A DNA stretch of 64,000 nt from Gracilaria gracilis (Eukaryota; Rhodophyta; Florideophyceae; Gracilariales; Gracilariaceae): the NCBI GenBank assembly GCA_030374805.1, contig JARGSG010000079.1, positions 1-64,000 on the forward strand. The letters run 5' to 3'. The translations under genes and the position numbers were made by a program. The notes beneath the pieces are model-generated. The model saw only the letters and a list, made by a program, of their open reading frames with translations. It was not told where the DNA came from and did not search any database. Shown piece after piece: positions 30,401 to 41,163 of the stretch; position 1 is the first letter of the stretch; every line of letters begins with the position of its first letter.

Positions 30401-30903
30401 TAAACATTTTATTTGGCCCTGCCGCCCCGGTCGGTCCCGAATCTCGGCTTCCAGGGCAGAGGTGCTACTACTATTGGGTATCGCGTTTGCAGAAACATTG
30501 CGGCCATGTACAACGAGCTCCCGTTCGTGTCTGTTTCACAGCCCCCTGTACTACATGCTTCAGTACCTTACGCAGGTCTGTTGTCTTTATTCGCCACCCG
30601 AGTTTCAGAAAGAAAAATGTGCTAAATGTTGAATCATCGGATTTGGTGTGTTCGGTCGCGCCGCAGACATCGCAAGCTCATCACAAGTAGTCTTGTTTTT
30701 CTTTACGTGCTGCATCGTCAGGTGTATCAATAAAAGCGGTGAACTAACCACCAGTGATGCCTTGAACTCATTGTCTATCATGTTTCCCGCGCGATGATAA
30801 TCTTCAATGTGCTTTTCATCTAATTGTATATAGTTCATATCAAGATGTGAAAGAACGTAGGTATTACCGGGTGCTGAGATTGACAAGAATACTAATCATC
30901 TAC
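30401..30903. other. no recognisable gene
   Basis: Short frames occur on both strands (the longest is 93 codons on the minus strand) but none resembles a known family or continues into a neighbour. Confidence 0.4.
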
Positions 30904-31090
30904 TGCTGGGAATGCTTAAGTGGTGTTACTCAGCTGAGTAACATCACTTAAACAATACCAGTACTAGATCTCCATAGGTTGTAAGTAAAACCTGCTGCTT
31001 ATAAATACGACTCTAAGCAATTCAATTCGGGTTTTCTTAATCGATACGATTGTATTGACCACTATACTATTCCCACGGATATACGAAGTA
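30904..31090 (+). repeat. probable LTR fragment with palindrome and TATA box
   Basis: After TGCTGGGAATGC comes a 36-bp, nearly perfect palindrome centred on CAGCTG (30916-30951), then TATAAATA at 31000-31007. The layout (TG start, palindrome within the first tens of bases, TATA about 67 bases from the palindrome centre) matches the LTR candidate at 60585. It may belong to the copia relic at 28288. The other edge is not visible. Confidence 0.5.
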
Positions 31091-31139
31091 CTTCAGTGTA
31101 ACAGATAGGAAGCATCACTACGAATGTCTCAAAGAGAAT

Positions 31140-32640
31140 GGATCCCCCTAAAGTAGTCCATTTTTGTTCAACCTCTAAGGAAGAAGAAGAGTTTTATGGA
31201 TGAATAATTGAAGAAAAGGGCATGAAGACATCACGGGAGATAAGGTTGAAGATTTTTTTTATGAGAGAGATGGGGTTAGGAAAGGCATAAATAGTGAGAA
31301 TTTGTAGTATATTTTTGGAGCAACGTGAGCTGTACCTGACATTGGTACGGAACAAAAGAGGAAGAGTTTTGAAGTTTCTCGGAAAACAATTAGTTGGCTG
31401 GAAACTGGCGTAGAGAAGAATTGGATATAAATGGTCTTGCGCCGCAAGCGGGTGTGTGACCGACACTTCCACGGCTTTGCCTAGTCGTGAGAGGCGTGGG
31501 AGGTATTGCGTACATCTCGTGTTGCTTTTATCTCGCTTATTGCTGAAACCCGTCAGTCTCTGCGATGTCGAATTGATATCAGTAAAACTAGAAGCTAGTA
31601 ACTCGGCGTCACAGGACGGAGGTACCAAATATGCCACCGCGGACGAAGGAAGAGCATGAATACAATTATTTTTCGGAGAGAAGGAAAAAATTGGAAAGGA
31701 GAAGGGGGTGGTGGTGGTGATGGGGGCGGAGAAAATGAAGGACTGGAGAGGTGGTGTGCGGAAAAGATGCAGGAGCGGATGAGGTGCTTTGGAGGGAATG
31801 TGGACGAAAATTGGGAGCACAGGCTTTCTTAGATAGTGAATGAGATGGGAGGGGTGGTGCGGACTGTGTCGGGGGTTTGGGTACAAATCGATTTGATTTC
31901 AAGGATTCGAAAAAGGATGAAGTTGGTCTGAGTGGGAACTGGTAGGTATGTGAGTGGGATGGTGGTATGCGTTGCGATGGAGATGGTAAAGCTAGGGACG
32001 GAGAGTATGGGCCTAAGGGGTCGGGTGGGGGTGTTGCAGAAGCAAGCGGTACAGGTGGAAATTGCGTGCGAGTTGTTGTTGGAGTGGAAGGAGCTGTTGA
32101 GAGAAGAAAGAGTCAGGAGAGAAAAGAGAAAATGGAAAAGTTCTCCGGTGCTACCATTGTCTCGAGGTGGACGTGGCTGTGGGAGAGGAGGAGAAGGGAA
32201 GACAAACGAGGGGAGCTGGGAGGGTGTCGGCTGACGAAGAGGCGGAAGGGAGGGAGGGGTGGCTGTTAGAGAACAAGGATGGGGAGGTCTGTTTGAGGTG
32301 GCAGCTTCCAGGGGGAAATCCACTTCTTTGGTTTAGTAGTGCGTCGGCGGCTGTGCGAACGGCGGAGCGCATACTGGAGGAGCAGGAGGAGAAGAGGCTG
32401 GGAGGGGCTGGGAGCCGTCTGAGATCTAAGAGAGTGTACGATAATGGAGAGAGTGTCCCGTGAGAGTTCTTCAACTTGAAATTTAGAGAAACTGAGATAC
32501 AGGATCCGAATGCAGGGTTAGATTGAAGGAGCGCTAGTGGTGGGTTCGTAATTTTTTACAGTGTTTTTGACGAGTGTAGGAAATGTAAAGTTACGAGCAA
32601 TGACACAAGAAATGCAAACGAGCCTTCCACTGCAATTGGT
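31140..32640. other. purine-skewed stretch without recognised gene
   Basis: The plus strand is strongly enriched in G and A over roughly 1.3 kb. This creates long open frames on both strands (up to 230 codons on the minus strand) that are rich in Pro, Ser, Thr and Phe, or Arg, Gly and Glu. The composition explains the open frames; no motif supports a protein. Confidence 0.45.
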
Positions 32641-33018
32641 GGAGTTTAAACTGCACTAAACGGAAGCATAATTTCCAAAAAAATTTTTGCCTTGCCAACC
32701 AGCGTAAACTGCAAAATTGCTAGTTTTCTCGGACTTTTACTTTCCCAACTAGCGAACCAGCATACCAAACTAGCACTCCGAGAACACCGAAGTGACGGCA
32801 GAAGCCACATCAGAACCCTTGTGGCTAGGTGGCCTGCTAAAGTCGCGAGTAATCTTTGTTGGTCTTTCCATAGGGACCAATATTGGTATCCCATTGCTTT
32901 GGGAGCATTTTTACGAAACCAAATAGGTGTGTGAACTTTCAAAACCCTTTCAAAATTCTTTTGTTTACCAGTAAAGGTACGACAAAAACCAAGAAACTTC
33001 TAAGTCGGGAGGCCAAAA
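32641..33018. other. no recognisable gene
   Basis: A minus-strand frame of 98 codons is present but has no recognisable feature. The stretch ends where a copy of LTR family X begins. Confidence 0.35.
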
Positions 33019-33284
33019 TGTCGTACAAATACCGATAAGGTGTGGGGTCCGCCTGGTAGAGGGAGCGCGCGAGAGCTCAACTCTAAGGAGAAAAGCACAC
33101 AATCAATATAGTAGTAAATCACCTGAAACCCGTTAAAGTAAAAGGCGTGACAAATACTCTAGACCGTGTGAATGTAAGTTGGTAGAAATCAACGCGCTGT
33201 AAAAAAAGAATGTTTGTTGAGTAACAAGTGATTGAGATGGGATAGTTACTGAATTAATGTTTCCTCACTCTACAATACCCGAAG
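33019..33284 (-). repeat. LTR family X, copy A, first half
   Basis: From TGTCGTACAAATACC onward the sequence matches the reverse complement of the solo LTR at 46914-47421 almost to base 33284, where gypsy 2 begins. The matching second half resumes at 43911 on the other side of gypsy 2. Confidence 0.75.
33280..33284. repeat. target-site duplication of gypsy 2, left
   Basis: CGAAG, repeated exactly at 43906-43910. Confidence 0.8.
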
Positions 33285-33844
33285 TGTAGAAGAGTTGAAC
33301 CAAGCGGTATTTCAGGTAAGAAGGGGGTCAACAGGGCTACCATGGGTTTGCTGGATCGCACACGTGTACTGGACTGGCTCGCCGACCGGAGTAACCAGAT
33401 AGGTAGTGCACGTAAGCATAGTTGTAGATACTTGGCAGAACCCATCACGAGATAGTTTTGTCACGTGGTGTGGGTGACAATGCGGACAGTAATGCGGAGT
33501 TGTAGCGTTGATGTGCACCTACTTATGAAATGCCGCTCCTCCCAGCCTCACCAATAGTAAACGGTATTCACCTTCTCCGCTAAACTATAGACTCTAAAGC
33601 AGACCCGGGCTTTACCGTTAACGGAGCAATTTCGTTAGGTTTACAAGCCGTTCGGACCCTACGCGCGTATCTTGATCGCGTCTGACGCTTTTATCCACCC
33701 AGGCTCTCTACGACCGCCTGGTGCTGGCGAGCGTTTCAACGCGTTACACATATCTCCATCCCAATCACGGGACTATGCGCTTCGCTTACGAACTTACCGC
33801 ACGGGTCGCGCCTCTAAGAAATCCCTTACTTGCGCTATCTCACA
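33285..33844 (+). repeat. gypsy 2 5' LTR
   Basis: TGTAGAAGAGTTG to CTATCTCACA, colinear with 43346-43905. It is followed by TTGGTATCCTGAC, a possible primer-binding site. 33845-34086 is the untranslated leader. Confidence 0.88.
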
Positions 33845-34086
33845 TTGGTATCCTGACTTAGAAGTGGGATTCGTGTTTTCCGTATGGAGTACCAACAGAT
33901 CTGAACAATAAATCTCGTGATGAACGCACGTGACGCAATCGTGTAACCGACCGGAAGGGTTGTCGAAAAGAATCGGCTCAGTCTGTCGAGCCTCTCCCGC
34001 AATCCGCCTGGGGTACCGCTTCGGTTGTCCGCCACAGTGACCGTGGTACGGCACCTGCCCCCGACTTCCGCCTGGAGAACCCCGAG

Positions 34087-35992
34087 GTGCTTTTGCGCAA
34101 GTCCTCGAGGCCTTCCAAGGACGTCCCCGACCCACCCGTTTGGAAAAGTGACCCCCTTGTGAGTCTGGAGGGATTGGAGTCGCTTCCGCAACTCGTAGTT
34201 CCTACCAGACAGACCACTTCGGATACCCCGCCGAGAACGCTACCGAAACGGTGGAAGCAGCTTGAGCCATACTGGCATTACAAGCTGAAGAGGGAGATGG
34301 AATCTTGTGTTCCCGTTCGGGTGGAGCGTTATCTGCAAAACCGCCTTCCGGAGTTGTTGATTGAAGTAATCACCCCGACTGTCCGTGAGACGGCCGAGAC
34401 GATTATACAACAGATGATTCCGACCGGGTTTGGCGAGGGTGTACAGGAAGACCGACCGGCAGTTTACACGTTAACGGCGACGTTGCCACCCCTACCCAAG
34501 TTCTCTCTTGGCCGGCCAGAATTAGCCAAACTACCCACGGGACGGGACGAATGGCCAAACTCAGAAGGGGGTCAGCAGAGCGCCCCCATGGTTCCCATCC
34601 TCCCTGTGGTTCCACACCGAGATGACCAGGAGGAAGATTCAGGGGACTCTTCTGAAGATGAGGGAAGGGGCCGCTACAAGAAGGGCGGTAGAGCTAATCA
34701 CTCCTCCGACTCTGATTGCCCCCACCACGCACGGAGGAACCGTCGTCGTGGAAAGAAATGACGCTCCTTTGATTCGGATACTGATTCTGACAGCCCTGAT
34801 AGTTCTGATGCCGTTTCCGGGACTGCAGTGACGAGAACTCAGACCGTTCTGATCACAAACACCGATTTGATCGTCATCGTTCTCGCTCGGAGAAGATTGC
34901 GCCCACGCCCATTAAAACTTTGAAAGAACTGTTCACCAAGGTTTTAGACTACCGTAGGTATGGGCTTGACAATCGGAGTCACCGATACAACTGTAAGGTA
35001 GGGCGCAAGATCGGGCGCTACCAGAAGAAGTTGAATGTCCAGATGAAGGGACATTCCTTCTCCGAGGCGGATTCTATATCGGTCTTGAACTTTCTGCAGC
35101 GGTTCAAGACCGCCTGCAATCACAACGGACTGTCCGAGGGAGCAGTACTGTGGTGCTCCCAATTCTATCTCACCCGACCGGCTCACGTGTTGATCCAGTC
35201 CAGCCTCTTGGGAGAGACGGGCACCGTTGATGTACGTCGTGGTGAGATGCTCCGTTCGTACCCGGAGATCGTCAACTCTCTGTTGACTATGTACGCTACA
35301 GATGAAACCAGTGCCGACGCCTACACATAAGTTACTCTCTACCTCCAGTTTCCTGTGATTTCCGAAACGGAATACTCACCGAAACTGTGAAAGAAAGCCC
35401 TTCGCTATGGCAATGTCTTTTCTCACTGGAGATTGAAGTCCCTCTTCGTGGAGGGGCTCCTTCCTTCCATACGAGCAAAGGTGAGGAACCACCTTACGAC
35501 ACATCCACATATTGGATACGACACACTCGCAAGGTACGCCGAGTCGTATGGTGATACCCATCGTTCGTCGAAACGTCAATCCGTCCGGGTTGATACTCCA
35601 ACGCGCCCTGCTGGTTCTAAGGTTTCAGTCGCACTCTCTATGGACGAAAAATTTTGAGCTTGGACACGGGTACGGAATCGTTCGCTACTGACTCGGACGA
35701 CGGCGAAGCCATCCTTGCTTTTCGGCAAGGCAGTCCCACGCAGTCGATGCGAAAGAAGCCGTCGTCGGCCTCGGACTATTCTCTGTCGGACTCATACCAC
35801 ACGGCCAACGCAATGACGCCGTGGCAAGCCGCGCAGCAAGCGCAATCTCAGGTACGACTCATGGACCGCCCGTGTCGGATTTGTCTATCTAGGGAATCGG
35901 ATCATTGTAAGATGATCCCGCCCGGTGTTTGTAAAGCTCTACATGCCGCATGGGAGAGGAATTACCACCTCCGTCACGAGGAAGGTTACTAA
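34087..35992 (+). pseudogene. gypsy 2 gag
   Basis: The Gag reading is spread over three frames: 34087-34761, about 34920-35657, and 35654-35992. The first part has no ATG at its open start (GTG). It has a Ser/Asp/Glu-rich stretch (DDQEEDSGDSSEDEG), then a basic patch, like Gag of gypsy 1. The middle part has the capsid-type region. The last part ends with a damaged zinc knuckle CRICLSRESDHC, which lacks the normal His spacing. Several stops and at least two frameshifts are present. Confidence 0.72.
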
Positions 35993-36263
35993 AACGGTGA
36001 CGGAGCCGCTCGGATTTCTAGTGGTGTACGTTCCGCCTCCCCCATTTGAGCTACCCCTGCTGGACGTGCGTTAGCTCCCCAACCAGTCATGGTTTCCGAA
36101 GAGGGTGCCGCGCTGTCGTGCGTAGCAGGGCAACGAAACGGAGGACGTGTAGAGACAAACTGTCCTCCAAGGCCGAAACGCTGCACCGATGCGGATTGTA
36201 CGGATCCTACTTTCAACCCAGACGAGTAGTCGCTTTTACACGCTTTGGATGAGTACGACCCGG

Positions 36264-36899
36264 TCACGCCAGTAATGTTGATGAGCAGCGTGAACTAGAA
36301 AGTGAATTTTCCGTCGGCTTCTCCCGATTGGTTATGCATCCACTTACAGGTTTGTTCGATCCTGGCGCTGACCCGAATCTCACCATGAGCGGCACCTCGC
36401 ACCGCACTGGAAAAACCACCTGCAACACCGAACGTTCAGTAACATTACGGATGGTTCCCGCAATTGGATAGACATTGTTGGTGTTATTTAACTTCTTATG
36501 CGAATCGGAGCTCTGCACGTACGGGTACCGTTCGTAGTTTTTAGTAACCTGGCGGCCAGTAGCATTCTCGGTACCTCGTTTATCGACAGATGCGTCTTAG
36601 CAATACTGCCTCTAAAACGGACTGTCGGGTTTCGCCACTCACACCCTGTGGCGATTCAATCCGCGTCTGGACGCAGTACATCTCCGTCCAGACAACCTCC
36701 TAACCCTTCTCTTATCACCGATCGGACACCACCTTGGAACAAGATCCGTGTTGCCCGCCCGGTGACGATACCATCGATGTCGGAATCACGCGTTCTGGTA
36801 ACTACTAAGGCTGCTGGACTGATGTTTATTCCCGGGCATCACCATGCGTCATACAAAGAAGAGATCACCCTTCTTGCGAACGGTGTAGTGGAACTCTGA
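36264..36899 (+). pseudogene. gypsy 2 protease region
   Basis: The position and flanking text match the protease of gypsy 1. The active-site motif reads LFDPGADPN instead of D-T/S-G-A, so the Thr or Ser next to the catalytic Asp is replaced by Pro. A stop and frameshifts follow; the later open part (36498-36899) still matches the second half, with VLAILPLKRTV and ITLLANGVVEL. Confidence 0.6.
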
Positions 36900-36922
36900 C
36901 CGTAATCCCATTCTATGTTCAG

Positions 36923-38541
36923 GTGGCCAGCTTTTCAGACCGTCCGGTACGCCTACACAAAGGCACAATTGTGGGTCTCGCTTCACCATCCCCTATCGCT
37001 CTGATATCTCCGAATTTTCCGCCTCGTAGCGGCGAAATTGAGGAGAGGGGCCCCAGCGCCGAGTCTCTTTCCGTTACGGACATGGAAAACCCAACCGGAC
37101 AGGAGCCATCCAAAAACCCGGAAGACGACTCGATCCCTAGGGTACAGCTGTCCTACGAATTTGAATCCGAACGGCATAAGGTTATCGAGCTGCTCAGCCC
37201 GTTCCGGGATATGTGGGATGGCCACCTAGGCCGTATCGCTCCCGCGAAGCATCGGATCAAATTGGAACCAGGTACAGAGCCCATTTACCAGATGCCATAC
37301 CGAGCGGGTCCGCCGCGTCGCAAACTAGAACGCAAAGAGGTCACCAAGCAGCTGGAGGTGGGTGTAATTGAGCCCTCATCGGCCGAATGGGCGAGTCCGG
37401 TTGTGTTCGCTCAAAAGAAGAATGGCACTTTACGCTTCTGTGTAGACTACCGCCGTTTAAATGCAGTTACCGTTCGGGACACTTATCCATTACCGAGAAT
37501 GGATGAGTGCATCGATTCACTCGGGGAGGCGAATATATTCTCCACCCGGGATGCCAGCAGCGGATATTGGCAGACCAAAGTGGATGAAGCCGATCGGGAT
37601 AAGACGATGTTTACTTCCCACATGGGACTGTACAGATATACTCGAATGCCGTTCGGGTTAAAGAATGCACCAGCGACTTTCCAAAGGGCGCTGGATATCA
37701 TACTGTCTCGTGTGAAGTGGCAGTACGCGCTGGTCTTTCTCGACGACGCTATCATCTACTCCCGCAAGGTTGCTGAACACTACGACCATGTTCGGAGTAT
37801 CTTATCACTCCTCCGATCTGCTGGGATTACGCTACGTCTAGATAAGTGCTACTTCTTTAGTGGCACTGCTGATTACTTGGGCCGCGTTATCCGTCCTGTA
37901 AAACTACAGGTCTCCACGAAACTCAAAATGCTATCAGGATGGCTAGATCACCCACTAGCCAAACGGGACTCCGGTCATTTTTGGGACTCAGCAACGGCTT
38001 CCGCCGCTTCGTGCAGAATTTTTCTCGAAATGCGGCTCCCCTGAACCGCAAGCTCGAAAAAGGCCAACCGGTCAACTTCGAGACACTGACTGACGCGGAA
38101 TGCGAATCATTTGAAAAACTTTGCCATCGATTGATACGGCCTCCAATTCTGGCCATTCCGCGTCAGAATATGCCGTACGTTCTGGACACTGACGCTTGCG
38201 ACAAACAAGTCGGATTCGTCCTGCTGCAAAAGCAACCGGACGGTGACATACGCCCAATTGGATACTGGAGTCGCTCTTTAACGAAAGCCGAACGTGCGTA
38301 CTCTACAACTGAGCAGGAATGCCGCGCCGTAGTATGGGCAATGCTGCACCGGCGACCGTACCTGGAGATGGGGGGGTTTACACTCCGAGCGGATTACCAC
38401 GCCCTGAAGTGGATACCCAACCTGGCGGATGCCTCCGCACGAGTCGCCCGTTGGTGGTTTCGTTTAATGAAGTACGAATTCGATATCGTACACCGACCGG
38501 GTATTAAACACCAGGCTCCTGACGCGCTTTCGCGTATCTAA
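36923..38541 (+). pseudogene. gypsy 2 reverse transcriptase and RNase H
   Basis: RT is readable from 36923 with WASPVVFAQKKNG, FCVDYRRLN, FSTRDASSGYWQ, FGLKNAPATFQR and the catalytic FLDDAIIYS. A frameshift near 37935 moves the reading to the frame 37939-38541, which holds the rest of the connection (LRSFLGLSNGFRRFV) and RNase H (YVLDTDACD, TEQECRAVVWA, LRADYHALKW, PDALSRI). It stops at 38541, where an acidic linker to the integrase continues in the same frame. In RNase H the usual THDH/HTDH motif is RADYHA. Confidence 0.82.
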
Positions 38542-40378
38542 ACGGACGGAGAAGACCAGAGTTCTCTCGACGAAGAGGCCCATTGCCTTTTCCTGTCATA
38601 CCAAACACAAGACGATGAAGACCTGGTAGCGGACGTTGTAGTCGACAGCGAGGTCACGAAGGACGTCACCATCGACTGGTGCGACGAAAACGCACCGGTC
38701 GGATGTTCTGAGGTGATGGACATCGTTGAGGAGGAAGCGGAAGTCCAACCGGTCTCTATGGAGGAGGTCATCAGAGCTCAGACCCAAGACGAATTCTGTA
38801 AGTCGGTGCGGAAAGACGTCGGTAACGGAATTACCCTGTTTGACGTCAACCATAATGGACTTCTCGTCCGCCGCTCGCCGCTTGATGGAGCACTACAGAA
38901 GGTAATGCCCCCCTCCCTTGTTCCACGGATGCTCAATCTGTCGCACTATCCGGGTCTGGAAGGGCATCCGGGCGGAACTCGTATGTATACCACACTCCGC
39001 AGGAACTTCTACTGGCTACAGATGGCTAATGATGAGTACCAAACCGTTCGGGATTATAGATCTTGTGCAGCTATCCGGGGTACACAACGCCGCTATCAGA
39101 AGCGACTAAAGCTCTTTCCCGCTGCGGGCCCCCTCGAATTTGTGACTATGGACATTGTCGGTCCCTTCCCAAAGTCTGTGAACGGGTACGAATACATATT
39201 GGTAATCACCGACCGGTTCAAGAAGGTCTGCCGAGCCATCCCGTTGCGGTCTACAACCACACCAGTCGTTGCCCGAACCTTCCTGGAAAGTTGGCCATCT
39301 CCGTACGACATAAGTAACTACTTACTAACTCATAATGGGCCTCAGTTTTTCTCAAAGTTCTTCGAGGAGATATGCCGTTCCTTGGGTACGAAACATGTAA
39401 CCAAGACGGCAGGCATACCACACCCAGACAAATAGGCAAGCCGAACGGTTCAATCGTTCGTTAGTACAGCGTCTGTGACACTACGTTGCGGACAACCAGT
39501 CTAACTGGGACGCAAAAGTACAACCGCTCATGTATGGATACAATCTGCAAGTTCACCGAAGCACGGAAACCACGCCATTCGACTCGCCGTTAACTCGCGT
39601 ACCACCGAACGTTGTTTTCGATGAGCCTAGCTCCGCTACACACCCGACTACGCCGAGGCAACCTATGCCAGCACAGATGAAGCGATACACAGTACGCCTT
39701 TAAAAGGCGACGCTACAATCCGCCCGGAACCGACTCAGTAACGCGCAATGCCGCTACAAAGAGAACTTCGATAAATCTGTACGGGTAACGCCATCTTTCA
39801 TGGCTGGAGAGGAATTATTCCTTGACTGCCGGAAGACTACTCCGACCGGTGGTGTCCTGGAAGAACACGAACGTACGTCACGGAAGCTGTCTCCAAAAAC
39901 AACAGGACCATACAAGGTTGTTTCCGCCCCGGACACCACCATCACTATCGGTATTGACGGTATCACCGATACTGTGAGCGTCGAACGCGTCACTCTCGCA
40001 CCCGCTCGGAAAGCACCTCACCCAGTAGTAACCAAACGGCAGCGTAATGTAACCACCGACCCGGACGGGCCGTTTGCTGATGAACCCGTTTCGGAACGCT
40101 CTAAATCACTAACTGAACCAGCTGGTCCTGGAGAATACCGCTCGGATACCGCCAGGGTCGTCGATAAGGTTCTCGGTCGCGGAATCGCTGACGATCCCCC
40201 ACATGGAATTGTGTACCGTGTACGGTGGTATGGAGACAGTGCTGCGAGTGACATCTGGGAACCCCCAGAGCACATCCCGCATCATGTACTAGCGCGCTAC
40301 TGGAGACGCGTAAGCCGAGCGGAGTCATCTGAAGCTGGGAGGAGGGAAGCGCCTCACGGGTCTCAGTTAGTTTATTAA
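38542..40378 (+). pseudogene. gypsy 2 integrase with chromodomain
   Basis: The frame 38542-39435 has the zinc-binding region (LSHYPGLEGHPGG; one Cys of the CxxC pair has become Tyr in DYRSCA) and the core start MDIVGPFPKSVNGYEYI. The second catalytic Asp appears as His (THNGPQF). Near 39425 the frame shifts and resumes with QAERFNRSLVQRL, then runs with two stops to the final open part 39800-40378. That part holds the GPF-like TTGPYKVV region and a chromodomain: VVDKVLGRG, YRVRWYGDSAASDIWEP, LARYWRR. The chromodomain would target integration to modified chromatin in a live element. Confidence 0.82.
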
Positions 40379-41163
40379 CTGCAAATCTCAGTCGTTTTTA
40401 TTCAAGCGGATTGCAAAACTACGACAGGCTGAAGGTACGAAGGGCTCGTAAACAACTCGTAGACCAACACGGAGCCTTCAAATCCGGCGAGAATTAAAGG
40501 ACGTGACGTCATGGGTGACGACAATGCACGCACAAAACGTAAGGCGCGCTGACAATGCACGCGTATGTCACGGGCGATGACAATGCAGGCGTACGCCGTC
40601 GCGCTGTACACCGGCCGGATGTCGACTGAATGCCCTCGGCGAGCGTATACCACTCGCAGCGAGCGGCATGTAACGCGGTTACTTGCAAGGCGAAAAAAAA
40701 CCAGCACCGGAAATTGGATTCCCATATGGGGTCAAAAACAGCGTTTTAAATTCGGCCAATATCTGCCGAACGGAAGCGTTTCAGAGGCTGAGAATCGTCG
40801 ATTTGGAGTCTCTGCACGGTCAAAATACTTGAGATTTTTCGGAGTGGCACCGCGTGGGCACTGCGTACAATGCTGTTTACTTAATCGGCTACTGAAACGG
40901 TTGTGCGCAGCATGAACCCGTGGCACGGTTAATTCCGAATTTTTTGGACTCTCAGCGTTTACGCGCATCGCTGTGAAAGGCACGTGTCGTGCCCGCTTCT
41001 TGGGCAGCTTGAGTTCTTCTGCTCGATACTTGACTCTTCTCCAAAGTCGTCACCGCTTGGACACAGAAAAGGTTGTCAACGAGTCACTTAATATCATCCA
41101 CACTAACTCATCTTATGTCTTTACCTGAAACACTGTGCTGCTCAATACCGAGCGTACGGCCAC
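40379..41163. other. gypsy 2 post-pol spacer
   Basis: Nothing coding is recognised between the chromodomain stop and the end of the antisense pseudogene. Confidence 0.4.

Noticed and set aside
31194..31886. 230-codon minus-strand ORF as a gene
   Set aside because: Its composition follows the purine/pyrimidine skew, it has no motif, and long frames are open on both strands.
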